This document shows, in pieces, positions 1 through 8,637 of a stretch of 61,211 nucleotides of DNA. Origin of the DNA: Bacillota bacterium. GTDB lineage: Bacteria; Bacillota; Limnochordia; Limnochordales; Limnochordaceae. The translations under genes and the position numbers were made by a program. How positions within the stretch are numbered: the stretch's first letter is position 1; each line of letters opens with the position of its first letter. Under the pieces are notes generated by a model that worked only from the letters and a program-made list of their open reading frames with translations, did no database searches and was not told the origin of the DNA. The stretch spans positions 1 through 61,211 of the forward strand of contig PIUA01000017.1 of assembly GCA_017577405.1 (NCBI GenBank), read 5' to 3'.

Positions 1-1
1 C

Positions 2-577
2 CTCTACCGGACCCTGATGATCTGGCCTTACGCCCTCTCTCCAGCGGTGGCGGGGACCATTTGGGCTCTCCTGTGGCATCCGACGGCGGGCTGGCTGCCC
101 TACGCCATCCAGGCCCTGGGCGGCCCCAGCCTCAACTGGATGACCTCAGGCAACCTGGCCCTGGTGGTGGTGAGCCTCGCGGCCACGTGGAAGATGCTGG
201 GGTACAACGTGATCTTCTTCCTGGCGGGGCTCCAGGGGGTGCCCCGGGAGCTGGAGGAGGCGGCGGAGGTGGACGGTGCCACCCCCTTCCGGCGCTTCAT
301 CCACATCACCCTGCCGTTCCTGTCGCCCACCGCCCTCTTCCTGCTCATCATGAACTCCCTTTATGCCTTCTTTGAGATCTTTGGCCTGGTCGACGTGATG
401 ACCAAAGGGGGGCCGGGCCGGGCGACCGACATCCTGGTCTACAAGCTGTGGCGGGACGGCTTCGTCAACCTCCAGACGGGGCTGGCCGCAGCCGAATCCA
501 TCATTCTCTTCGTGGTGGTGGCCATCTTGACCGTTCTCCAGTTCCGCTTTGTCGGGCAAAGGGTGTTCTACCAATGA
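2..577 (+). CDS. ugpA: Glycerol-3-phosphate ABC transporter permease UgpA (5' partial)
   Basis: Membrane permease of a binding-protein-dependent importer, closest by eye to UgpA of the G3P/glycerophosphodiester system. The reading frame is open from base 2, so the true start lies upstream; 191 residues remain. Several hydrophobic segments are visible, and the cytoplasmic EAA loop (ELEEAAEVDGA) that docks the ATPase sits near visible residue 90. The C-terminal stretch FVNLQTGLAAAESIILF and the ending RFVGQRVFYQ are typical of UgpA. It overlaps the next permease by ATGA. The binding protein and ATPase are not in the window. The G3P substrate is inferred from similarity and from the glycerol genes downstream; another sugar phosphate cannot be excluded. 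Confidence 0.85.
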   Translation, partial: LYRTLMIWPYALSPAVAGTIWALLWHPTAGWLPYAIQALGGPSLNWMTSGNLALVVVSLAATWKMLGYNVIFFLAGLQGVPRELEEAAEVDGATPFRRFIHITLPFLSPTALFLLIMNSLYAFFEIFGLVDVMTKGGPGRATDILVYKLWRDGFVNLQTGLAAAESIILFVVVAILTVLQFRFVGQRVFYQ

Positions 578-1458
578 GCCGGCCCATGAGCACGCCCGCG
601 GCGCCGGTCCTCGCGGGGGCGGGCTACCGGATCCGGCGGCAGGTGAAGACGGGCCTCACCCACCTGGCCGCCTGGGGGACCATCTTCATCCTAGCCTTGC
701 CCGTCCTTTATGCCCTGGTGATGAGCACCCTCTCCTTCCAGGAAGCGTACCGCTTCCCGCCCAGCCTGGTGCCGGGAAGGCACCTCCTGGCCAACCTGCA
801 GGAGGCGTGGGTGCACATCAACATGGGGCGGCTCCTCTTCAACTCCACGGTGGTGGCCGTGGCCGTGGCGGTGGGGAAGATGGTCCTCTCGGTCCTGGCC
901 GCCTTCGCCTTCACCTACTTCGGCGACTTCCGGGGGAAGTGGCTCTTCTTCGGGTTGATCCTCATCACCCACATGTTGCCTCTGCCCGTCCGGATCGTCC
1001 CCACCTTCGAGCTGATCACCCGCCTGGGGTGGGCGGACACCTACTGGGCGCTGACCGTCCCCTTCTTCGCCTCGGCCACGGGAACGCTCCTGTTCCGCCA
1101 GTTCTTCCTTACCGTCCCCCACGCCCTGGCTGATGCGGCCCGCATCGACGGCGCCGGCCCCATGCGGTTCCTGGTTAGCATCCTGCTGCCCCTCTCCCGG
1201 ACCAACCTGGCCGCGCTCTTTATGGTAGAGTTCATCTATGCTTGGAATGAGTACCTCTGGCCGCTGGTCGCCACCTCCAGCGACCGGATGCGGGTGGTCC
1301 AGATCGGCATCAAGACCTTGCTCGCGAGCGAGGCCCAGGCGGCCGAGTGGAACGTGGTGATGGCGGGCGCCATGATCAGCATCGTGCCACCGCTGCTGGT
1401 GCTCCTGCTCCTCCAAGGGGCCTTCGTCAAGGGCTTCGCCTTGCAGCAGGAGAAATGA
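574..1458 (+). CDS. ugpE: Glycerol-3-phosphate ABC transporter permease UgpE
   Basis: Second permease of the importer, 294 residues, the usual length for UgpE. I chose the ATG at 574, whose first base lies inside the ugpA stop context (ATGA overlap, implying translational coupling); longer in-frame readings upstream lie inside ugpA and lack support. About six transmembrane segments are visible, with the EAA-loop equivalent ALADAARIDGAG near residues 183-194 followed by a hydrophobic segment. The segment EFIYAWNEYLWPL is a hallmark of UgpE/MalG-type permeases. With UgpA it should form the heterodimeric channel for G3P uptake, feeding the glpA dehydrogenase and plsY in the same region. Confidence 0.88.
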   Translation: MSRPMSTPAAPVLAGAGYRIRRQVKTGLTHLAAWGTIFILALPVLYALVMSTLSFQEAYRFPPSLVPGRHLLANLQEAWVHINMGRLLFNSTVVAVAVAVGKMVLSVLAAFAFTYFGDFRGKWLFFGLILITHMLPLPVRIVPTFELITRLGWADTYWALTVPFFASATGTLLFRQFFLTVPHALADAARIDGAGPMRFLVSILLPLSRTNLAALFMVEFIYAWNEYLWPLVATSSDRMRVVQIGIKTLLASEAQAAEWNVVMAGAMISIVPPLLVLLLLQGAFVKGFALQQEK

Positions 1459-1467
1459 GGTGGTACG

Positions 1468-2250
1468 ATGACGTACCGGGGATTCATCTTCGACCTGGAC
1501 GGCACCATCTACCGCGGGGAGCGGCTGATCCCCGGCGCGGACCGGGCCGTGGCCGAACTCCGGCGCCGGGGCCTGCGGGTGGTCTTCGTTACCAACAAGC
1601 CCCTCTCCAGCCGGGCGGAGTACGCCGCCAAGCTGACCCGTCTGGGGATCCCCACGCCGGTGGAGGATGTGATCAGCTCTTCCTTCGTGATGGCGCGCTA
1701 CCTCCACGAGCAGGAGCCCGGCACCCGCGTCTACTGCATCGGCGAGGCGCCCCTCATCGAAGAGTTGCGCCAGATGGGCATCCAGGTGGTCGACGATCCC
1801 CGCCAGGCCCGGTTCCTGGTGGTCGGCTTCGACCGGACCTTCGACTACCAGAAGCTGACGGGGGCCATGTTGGCCATCCGGGCCGGAGCCCGGTTTGTGG
1901 CCACCAACCCCGACCGGACCTGCCCGGTGGAGGACGGGGAGATCCCTGACTGCGCCGGCATGGTGGGGGCGGTGACCGGGGTGACGGGGGCCGTCCCCGA
2001 AGCGGTGGTGGGAAAGCCTTCGCCTTACATGGTGGCCGCCGCCCTGGACCGGCTGGGGTGCCCGCCGAGCCAGGTGGGCATCGCCGGCGACCGTTTGGAG
2101 ACGGACATCGCCATGGGGGCGGCGGCGGGCATGCGCACGTTCTTCGTCTTGACCGGCGGCGACCGTCTCGAGCAGCTGGCGGACGACCGGCTGCCCAAGC
2201 CTGATCACGTCGTTCAGAGCGTGGCCGAGATCCCTGACCTGCTCGACTGA
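1468..2250 (+). CDS. HAD-superfamily NagD/AraL/PGP-type phosphatase
   Basis: Cytoplasmic phosphatase of 260 residues. HAD motif I FDLDGT is at residues 8-13, with the nucleophile at D9 and acid/base at D11. Motif II lies in FVTNKPLSS, motif III is the lysine of VGKPSP near 183, and motif IV is GDRLETDIAMG near 208-218, matching subclass IIA (NagD type). The start is the ATG with GAGGTGG five bases upstream, 9 bp after ugpE. Family members include G3P phosphatases (mammalian PGP, mycobacterial Rv1692) as well as nucleotide and p-nitrophenyl phosphatases. Lying against a G3P importer makes G3P or a related phosphate a reasonable substrate, but this is inference from position. Confidence 0.85.
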   Translation: MTYRGFIFDLDGTIYRGERLIPGADRAVAELRRRGLRVVFVTNKPLSSRAEYAAKLTRLGIPTPVEDVISSSFVMARYLHEQEPGTRVYCIGEAPLIEELRQMGIQVVDDPRQARFLVVGFDRTFDYQKLTGAMLAIRAGARFVATNPDRTCPVEDGEIPDCAGMVGAVTGVTGAVPEAVVGKPSPYMVAAALDRLGCPPSQVGIAGDRLETDIAMGAAAGMRTFFVLTGGDRLEQLADDRLPKPDHVVQSVAEIPDLLD

Positions 2251-2361
2251 AGCTCAATCCCAAGGGAACGACCAGCTCCGGGTCTCCCGACGATCCGAGG
2301 GCCCTGGGCTCCCCCACCGGAGCTGGCATCCGGGCCGGACGTTGTAAAGGAGACGTGGCGT

Positions 2362-3027
2362 ATGGTGGCACTCGAGTTGGAATTGATGGGCCGTCTCATC
2401 TTGGCCGTGGTGCTCGGCGGGCTGGTGGGGCTGGAACGGGAGATGCACGGCCGGCCGGCGGGCTTCCGGACCCATATCCTGGTCTGCCTGGGCTCCGCCC
2501 TGGTGATGGTGGTCAGTTTCCACCCGTTCAGCCATCTGGTCGCCCAGGGGGTGGACGCGGACCCGACCCGGATCGCCGCCCAGGTGGTGAGCGGTATCGG
2601 CTTCCTGGGGGCGGGGACCATCCTCCGGGAGGGCGCCAGCATCCGGGGCCTGACCACCGCGGCCAGCCTCTGGGTGGTGGCCGGCATCGGCCTGGCCGTC
2701 GGCGCGGGCTACTACGCGGGGGCCCTGTTGACCACCGCCCTCGTCGTCGTGAGCCTCTTCTGGCTCAACCGGATTGAGATGCGGTTTGTCAAGAGCCGCC
2801 ACGGCACGGTGGTGGTCCGCATCATCGACCGGCCTGGGCAGCTGGCCGCGGTCAGCGCGGTGCTGGGCCAGAACGGGGTGAACATCCGGGGCGTGGAGAT
2901 CGAGCGGGAGGACGGCGAAGCCGAGCTGACCTTCCTGGTGGATAACCTGCGCCCCTCGACCGCGCCCCAGCTTCTGGAGGAGCTGCGGGCCCTGGACGGG
3001 GTCGCTCCCGTGGAGTGGCACGCGTGA
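2362..3027 (+). CDS. MgtC/SapB family membrane protein with C-terminal ACT-like domain
   Basis: Protein of 221 residues. The N-terminal 135 residues are hydrophobic and carry MgtC/SapB signatures: GGLVGLEREMHGRPAGFRTH (residues about 14-33) and SGIGFLGAGTI. The C-terminal part, roughly residues 148-215 (VVVRIIDRPGQLAAVSAVLG), resembles an ACT-type ligand-binding fold often found in this family. MgtC proteins are linked to low-Mg2+ adaptation and control of P-type ATPases rather than transport as such; the role here is unknown. The ATG at 2362 follows AAAGGAG by nine bases. The 111-bp gap after the phosphatase suggests its own transcription unit or an internal promoter. It has no obvious functional link to glycerol. 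Confidence 0.85.
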   Translation: MVALELELMGRLILAVVLGGLVGLEREMHGRPAGFRTHILVCLGSALVMVVSFHPFSHLVAQGVDADPTRIAAQVVSGIGFLGAGTILREGASIRGLTTAASLWVVAGIGLAVGAGYYAGALLTTALVVVSLFWLNRIEMRFVKSRHGTVVVRIIDRPGQLAAVSAVLGQNGVNIRGVEIEREDGEAELTFLVDNLRPSTAPQLLEELRALDGVAPVEWHA

Positions 3028-3075
3028 GGTGGTCCGGTCGGCCTCAGATCAAGCAGGAGTCTGATGCCTGCGAGA

Positions 3076-3100
3076 GGTATAAAGATTACTGATAGGTTGG
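3076..3100 (+). promoter_or_regulatory. A+T-rich patch, possible promoter upstream of glpP
   Basis: A short A+T-rich island (GGTATAAAGATTACTGATAG) in an otherwise very GC-rich gap between the MgtC gene and glpP. TATAAA at 3078-3083 resembles a -10 element, but no good -35 stands 16-18 bp upstream. Downstream are two small inverted repeats, GTCCC/GGGAC near 3218-3230 and TGAGG/CCTCA near 3234-3247. The patch may drive glpP, but the support is weak. Confidence 0.25.
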
Positions 3101-3305
3101 CCCAACAACGCGCGGCGCCGGCCTCGGAAGCGGCCGAGGCGCCGCCGCCAGAGGCCATCCGTCCAGTGGTGGTCCATCGCCCGACAAGAAAGGTTCCTAG
3201 GGACGGGAGACGGGGAGAAGTCCCACCGGGACCTGAGGGTTTCCTCATGGCCCGGGGGGCTTTGTCTTTTGTGGGGCCAGGGCAGCGGGGGATGGGGGGC
3301 TCCAG

Positions 3306-4205
3306 ATGAGGGCACGCAGCCGTAAGGCGGACTTCTTCACGGCCATCCGGTCCCAGCGTCTCATCGCCGCAGTGAAGGAACCGGCCCAGGTGGCCCAGGC
3401 CGAGGCGGCCGGCCTCCGGGTGGTCTTCCACCTGGTGGGCACCATCTACGACGTGGCGGAGACGGTCCGACGGCGCTCGCCGGGCACCCTGGTCTTCTGC
3501 CATGTGGATCTCATCCAGGGCCTGGCCAAAGATGAGGTGGGCATGCGCCTTCTGGCGCACGACTTCGGTGTCGACGGGATCCTCACCACCCGGCGGCACC
3601 TGATCAAACCCGCCCAAGACCTGGGATTGGTCGCCATTCTCCGGCTTTTTCTCATGGATTCTGAGGGCTTGCGCACGGCCCTGGAGATGGCCCGGGGGGT
3701 CCGGGCCGATGCGGTGGAGATCCTGCCGGCGGTGGCCGTGCCTTTTGTGGCCCACCGGCTCCCCTTCGGCGAGCTGCCCCCCGCCATCAGCGGCGGCCTG
3801 GTGGAGCGCCCCGAGCAGGTGGAGGCGATCCTGCGGACCCCCGTCATGGCCGTCTCCACCAGCCACCAGCCCCTCTGGACGTGGCGCCCCCGCCCCGAGC
3901 CCGCCCCCGCCCCCCGCCCCCTACTGGCCCCGAGGCCCCGACCATCGGTGAGGAGGGGGATCGACGGTGGAGCCGCTGGAGTCGTGGGATGTGACCCATT
4001 TCCGCCGCCTCGAGGCGGCGTGGGGGGCCTTCGTCACCGCCCGCAGCCTGCCCGCCCAGGTGGATCCGGCGGTGGTCCGCTCCTGGCAGCGGTGCGCCCC
4101 CCGCCTCAATCCCGAAGCCGCGCCCTTCTTCAAGCGGGTGCCCGACCACGCCCTGAACCGCCGCCTGACCAGCCTGCAGCGGCTCATCGAAGCGGCCAAG
4201 CCTGA
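3306..4205 (+). CDS. glpP: Glycerol-3-phosphate responsive antiterminator GlpP, with unusual C-terminal extension
   Basis: RNA-binding regulator that, with G3P bound, lets transcription pass leader terminators of glycerol genes. The first about 193 residues cover the whole family: FFTAIRSQRLIAAVK at the start, LVFCHVDLIQGLAKDEVG, DGILTTRRHLIKPAQDLGL, VEILPAV and the terminal STSHQPLW. Ordinary GlpP ends about here. This frame instead runs on for about 105 proline/arginine-rich residues and overlaps the next gene by 239 bp. One indel in the C-rich run around 3893-3926 would end the protein at the TGA at 3949-3951, just before the next ribosome-binding site. The extension is therefore either a real overlap or an artefact. 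Its likely targets are the glp/dha leaders downstream. Confidence 0.85.
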   Translation: MRARSRKADFFTAIRSQRLIAAVKEPAQVAQAEAAGLRVVFHLVGTIYDVAETVRRRSPGTLVFCHVDLIQGLAKDEVGMRLLAHDFGVDGILTTRRHLIKPAQDLGLVAILRLFLMDSEGLRTALEMARGVRADAVEILPAVAVPFVAHRLPFGELPPAISGGLVERPEQVEAILRTPVMAVSTSHQPLWTWRPRPEPAPAPRPLLAPRPRPSVRRGIDGGAAGVVGCDPFPPPRGGVGGLRHRPQPARPGGSGGGPLLAAVRPPPQSRSRALLQAGARPRPEPPPDQPAAAHRSGQA

Positions 4206-5970
4206 GATGGAAGATATGTACCAGGCCATTGAGGGTTCCCGCACCCTGGTCCTGTTGACCGACGCCAGCCTCTGCCTCCTGGAGATGGTGGGGCATCCAG
4301 CCACCGCCCGACGGGCGGCCAGCTTGGGGATCCGGCCGGGCCTCTACTGGTCCGAGACCTCCCTGGGGACCAATGCCTTCGCCCTGGCCCACCGGGAGGG
4401 CCGGCCCGTGGTGGTGGCCGGGGCCGAGCACTACCTCCGATGGTTCCACCAGCAGTTCACCGCGGCCGCACCCATCCACACGGCCGACGGCCGGATGGTG
4501 GGGATTGTGGGGCTTTTGGGCCCCCTGGCCAGTGGTTCGGCCTACGTGGGCGGCGTCGTCTTGGGAGCGGCCCGGGCCATTGAGGCCTCCATGGGCCGCT
4601 TGGACTTTACCGAGCAGCTCCTCCGGCAGGAGGGGGCGCTCCAGGCCGTCCTCGATGCCGTCGCGGAGCCCGTCATCCTCTGGGATCTCCGGGGGCAGAT
4701 CACCCACCTGAACGCTCCGGCGGCCCAGTGCCTGGGCGTGGAGCAGCGGGCGGTGGTGGGGCGGCCCCTGGAGGAGCAGGTGGTCCTGCCCGCGGGGGTC
4801 TGGGAGCGGCTTCGCCAGGGCCATGCCGTCGGGGAGGTTGCCTTGCGCCGTCCCGGCTCCCAGGAGATGGGCCCGGGCCGGGGGGCACTGCGGGGCCGGG
4901 CGCTGCCCCTCCTCTTCGGGCCCGATGAGCGGCCCCGGCTCTTCCTCCTGATTCTGCGGGAGGCGGGCCGGCTCCGGCCGGCGGCGCCCGGCCCCCGAGC
5001 CGAGCGGCCACCGGAACTGGCGGGCTTCTCCCCCTACGCCCAAAGGATCCGGAAGCTGGTGGAGGCCGCCCAGCGGGGCCAGGGGCCGGTGGTGGTGGAG
5101 GGCGAGTTCGGTCTTTCCCGGGAAACGGTGGCCCGCCTCATCCACCAGGGAAGCGAGCGCCGGTACGGCCCGTGGGTGGCTCTCAACTGCTCGGGGCTGG
5201 CCCCCGGGGATCTGGTGGCCGCCCTGGCGGGGACCCGAGCCGGCCCGGGGCAGCCGCGGACCGGCGGCCTTCTGGCCATGGCCCAAGGGGGCACCCTCTT
5301 CCTGGACAGCGCGGAACTGCTGCCCGAGGAGGCTCAACGGCTGCTCCTGGTGCTGCTGCAACGGAAGCACCTGCCCTCGGGCGGGGGTCTCGGCGATGTG
5401 CGGGTGATGGTGGGCATCACCCAGCCCTTGCGGGAGCTGGTCCGCCGCGGCAGCCTCCGGAAAGATCTGGCCGTCGCCCTCGACTGCTTCACCGTCGATC
5501 TCCGCCCCCTGCGGGAGCGGCGGAGCGACCTGCCGGCCATCATCCGGGCCGTGCTGGAGCGTCACGCGGCCGCGGGCCTGCCCCGGGCCACCTTGAGCGC
5601 GGAGGCCGAGGAGCTCCTTCTCCGGCACCCCTGGCCCGGGAACACCACCGAGCTGGCCCATGTCTTGGAGCAGGCGGTGCTGGTGGCCCGGGACGGCGTC
5701 ATCCGTCCCCACCACCTCCCCCAAGAGCTCCGCCACCACGGCCTGGACCTCGGGCCGGCCCGGGTGAAGAGCGTGGAGGAGGCGGAGCTGGAGACCATCC
5801 TCCAAGCGGGGTGGGCGACGGGCGGGCGGGTCACCCAGATGGCGGCCCTGCTGGGCATCAGCCGGACCACCGTGTGGCGCCGGCTGCGGAAGGCGGGCAT
5901 CCACCCGTCCTTTTTCAAGACCGGCCACCGGGCCGACGGGCTCCCGGTGCACGAAGATGTTGCACCTTGA
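3967..5970 (+). CDS. dhaR: DhaR/AcoR-like transcriptional activator with degenerate AAA+ domain
   Basis: Regulator of 667 residues starting at GTG with AGGAGG ten bases upstream (3951-3956). Order: an N-terminal DhaR/AcoR-type region with a GAF-like domain (about 60-210), a PAS-like segment (QAVLDAVAEPVILWDLRG, about 222-300), an enhancer-binding AAA+ remnant (about 350-560) and a Fis-type helix-turn-helix (about 611-645, VTQMAALLGISRTTVWRRLR). The ATPase looks dead: the Walker A position reads EGEFGLSRET near 377 instead of GExGTGKE, and the GAFTGA sigma-54 contact loop is missing near 420. In E. coli DhaR works with DhaK and DhaL on a sigma-70 promoter. The dhaK, dhaL and dhaM genes nearby suggest the same logic here. 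Exact ligand is inferred. Confidence 0.75.
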   Translation: MEPLESWDVTHFRRLEAAWGAFVTARSLPAQVDPAVVRSWQRCAPRLNPEAAPFFKRVPDHALNRRLTSLQRLIEAAKPEMEDMYQAIEGSRTLVLLTDASLCLLEMVGHPATARRAASLGIRPGLYWSETSLGTNAFALAHREGRPVVVAGAEHYLRWFHQQFTAAAPIHTADGRMVGIVGLLGPLASGSAYVGGVVLGAARAIEASMGRLDFTEQLLRQEGALQAVLDAVAEPVILWDLRGQITHLNAPAAQCLGVEQRAVVGRPLEEQVVLPAGVWERLRQGHAVGEVALRRPGSQEMGPGRGALRGRALPLLFGPDERPRLFLLILREAGRLRPAAPGPRAERPPELAGFSPYAQRIRKLVEAAQRGQGPVVVEGEFGLSRETVARLIHQGSERRYGPWVALNCSGLAPGDLVAALAGTRAGPGQPRTGGLLAMAQGGTLFLDSAELLPEEAQRLLLVLLQRKHLPSGGGLGDVRVMVGITQPLRELVRRGSLRKDLAVALDCFTVDLRPLRERRSDLPAIIRAVLERHAAAGLPRATLSAEAEELLLRHPWPGNTTELAHVLEQAVLVARDGVIRPHHLPQELRHHGLDLGPARVKSVEEAELETILQAGWATGGRVTQMAALLGISRTTVWRRLRKAGIHPSFFKTGHRADGLPVHEDVAP

Positions 5971-5989
5971 AACCATCGGTCTCAGAAAA

Positions 5990-6040
5990 CGTTGGGATTT
6001 GGAACCGTTTGGTACTTCGTCTTGAGAGGAGGGTGGGCCT
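5990..6040 (+). promoter_or_regulatory. Possible promoter/operator region of the glpF-dhaKL-glpK operon
   Basis: The gap between dhaR and glpF has a comparatively A+T-rich core with the repeated element TTTGG (at 5998 and 6009) and candidate boxes TTGGGA (5992-5997) and TACTTC (6013-6018), spaced 15 bp. These are poor matches to sigma-A consensus, so an activator such as DhaR could be needed. AGGAGGG at 6027-6033 stands seven bases before a GTG at 6041. The call is tentative. Confidence 0.35.
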
Positions 6041-6041
6041 G

Positions 6042-6122
6042 TGCCAGCATGGTGGCAGACCTCCGGCTGCCATGACGGAGCAGGGGCATCGGAACGGCTG
6101 CCAACGTGGCACGGGCCACTTT
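6042..6122 (+). promoter_or_regulatory. glpF leader with overlapping hairpins, candidate GlpP antitermination target
   Basis: Two inverted repeats share the same bases. TGCCA (6042-6046) can pair with TGGCA (6053-6057), or TGGCAG (6053-6058) can pair with CTGCCA (6067-6072), so the hairpins exclude each other. Further down, GTGGC (6106-6110) pairs with GCCAC (6115-6119) and is followed by TTT. Alternative structures ending in a weak terminator-like stem just before glpF fit a GlpP-controlled leader, but I cannot show binding and the stems are short. Confidence 0.35.
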
Positions 6123-6143
6123 CGAAAGGCGAGGTGAGAACGG

Positions 6144-6857
6144 ATGTCCGGATTCCTGGCAGAACTGGTGGGCACCTTCATCCTCGTGCTCATGGGTGAT
6201 GGGGTGGTCGCCAACGTCCTGCTGAAGAGGTCCAAGGGCGAGGGCTCTGGCTGGATCGTCATCACCACGGGCTGGGGTCTCGCGGTCGCCTTCGGTGTCT
6301 ACGCGGTCGGTTGGATGTCGGGTGGCCACCTCAACCCGGCGGTCACCTTGGGGCTGGCGGCGGCAGGCATGTTCCCCTGGGATCAGGTGGTCCCCTACAT
6401 CGTGGGGCAAATGATCGGTGGGTTCCTGGGGGCGGTGGCGGTCTACCTCACCTACCTGCCCCACTGGGAGGTCACGGAGGATCCGGCCACCAAGCTGGCC
6501 GTCTTCGCGACCGCGCCCCAGATCCGCCGCTCCGGCGCCAACCTGCTGACGGAGATCATCGGCACCTTCATGCTCCTGTTGGGCGTCGGTTTCATCTTCA
6601 ACGTGAACAACGGCCTCGCGTCGGGTGTGGGGCCGCTGGCCATCGGCTTCTGGGTCTGGAGCATCGGGCTCTCCCTGGGCGGCCCGACGGGGTACGCCAT
6701 CAACCCGGCCCGAGACCTGGCCCCGCGGATCGCCCACGCCGTGCTCCCCATCCCGGGCAAGGGCAGCTCCGACTGGGGCTACGCCTGGGTCCCTGTGGTG
6801 GGGCCCATCATCGGCGGGATCCTGGGCGGCCTGACCTACGCGGCGCTCTGGCTCTAG
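6144..6857 (+). CDS. glpF: Glycerol uptake facilitator GlpF
   Basis: Major intrinsic protein channel of 237 residues for passive glycerol entry. It has six hydrophobic segments and two half-helix motifs: GGHLNPAVT with NPA at 64-66 and INPARD with NPA at 187-189. The aspartate at 191 after NPAR is the hallmark that separates glycerol channels from water-only aquaporins. The start ATG at 6144 is preceded by AAAGGCGAGGTGAG. It leads the run glpF-dhaK-dhaL-glpK-glpA, so imported glycerol can be phosphorylated by GlpK or, once oxidised to Dha, by DhaKL. Confidence 0.95.
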   Translation: MSGFLAELVGTFILVLMGDGVVANVLLKRSKGEGSGWIVITTGWGLAVAFGVYAVGWMSGGHLNPAVTLGLAAAGMFPWDQVVPYIVGQMIGGFLGAVAVYLTYLPHWEVTEDPATKLAVFATAPQIRRSGANLLTEIIGTFMLLLGVGFIFNVNNGLASGVGPLAIGFWVWSIGLSLGGPTGYAINPARDLAPRIAHAVLPIPGKGSSDWGYAWVPVVGPIIGGILGGLTYAALWL

Positions 6858-6939
6858 CCTCCGCCGGCAGCCGGAGGCTCGCCACGCTGGCTGGGAGCTT
6901 GGGCTTCGGCCCGGCTGAGATGGGTGAGGAGGTGACGGC

Positions 6940-7941
<1,002 letters not shown>

Positions 7942-7960
7942 AGGGTGGGACGCTGAGACG

Positions 7961-8599
7961 GTGGTGATCAGCAAAGAAGCGGTTCTGGCGTGGATTCGAG
8001 CCTTTGCGGCGGCCGTCGAGCAGCACAAGGAGTACCTCACCGAGCTGGATGCCGCCCTGGGGGATGCGGACCATGGGGCCAACATGCACCGGGGCCTCCA
8101 GGCGGTCCTAGACCGCCTGAACGGCGTGGCCGACCGGGACATCGGCACCATCCTCCGCACCGTGGGCATGACCCTGGTCTCCAGCGTCGGTGGTGCGAGC
8201 GGCCCCCTGTACGGCACCTTCTTCCTCCGGGCCGGCACCGCCGCCGGCACCAAGATGGAGCTGACCGCCGACGACTGGCTCCAGATGCTGGAGGCGGGGA
8301 TCCGGGGCATCGTCGACCGGGGCAAGGCCCGGCGGGGTGAGAAGACCATGCTGGACGCCCTGGGCCCCGGGCTGGACACGCTGAAGGCCAGCCTCCAGGA
8401 GGGCCAGCCCCTGAACGAGGCCCTGCGGCGGAGCGCGGAGGCGGCCCGGGAGGGGATGGAGGCGACCATCCCCATGCTGGCCACCAAGGGCCGGGCCAGC
8501 TACCTGGGCGAGCGCTCGGTGGGGCACCAAGATCCGGGGGCCACCTCGGCCTACCTCTTGCTCCAGACGGCTGCGGAGACGTGGACCGCCGGCGCGTGA
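7961..8599 (+). CDS. dhaL: Dihydroxyacetone kinase, ADP-binding subunit DhaL
   Basis: Nucleotide-binding subunit, 212 residues. In this family ADP stays bound and is rephosphorylated by DhaM, then passes phosphate to Dha on DhaK. The Mg-ADP aspartates are D30, D35 and D37 in [13 protein letters not shown], the same numbering as in E. coli Dha[16 protein letters not shown] and [15 protein letters not shown] are further signatures. The start is GTG at 7961, with GTG at 7964 an equal alternative and only a weak ribosome-binding site. dhaM is not next in line: glpK, glpA and the Sdh-like genes come first, and a dhaM fusion follows at 13565. Confidence 0.94.
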   Translation: MVISKEAVLAWIRAFAAAVEQHKEYLTELDAALGDADHGANMHRGLQAVLDRLNGVADRDIGTILRTVGMTLVSSVGGASGPLYGTFFLRAGTAAGTKMELTADDWLQMLEAGIRGIVDRGKARRGEKTMLDALGPGLDTLKASLQEGQPLNEALRRSAEAAREGMEATIPMLATKGRASYLGERSVGHQDPGATSAYLLLQTAAETWTAGA

Positions 8600-8637
8600 G
8601 GCCCGCGCCGGAAGGGAAGACGGAAGGAGGGGCATCG

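Noticed and set aside
3064-3309. 81-residue ORF before glpP ending in an ATGA overlap with it, with AGGAGT upstream
   Set aside because: Codon use (ATA, AGA, AGG, ACA, GGA) is unlike the neighbours, the sequence is low complexity, and the Shine-Dalgarno spacing is short. More likely leader sequence of glpP.
6008-6026. Possible sigma-54 promoter (TTGGTAC...CTTGAG) before glpF
   Set aside because: The -12 GC is missing and the spacing is off by one. The neighbouring activator also lacks GAFTGA.
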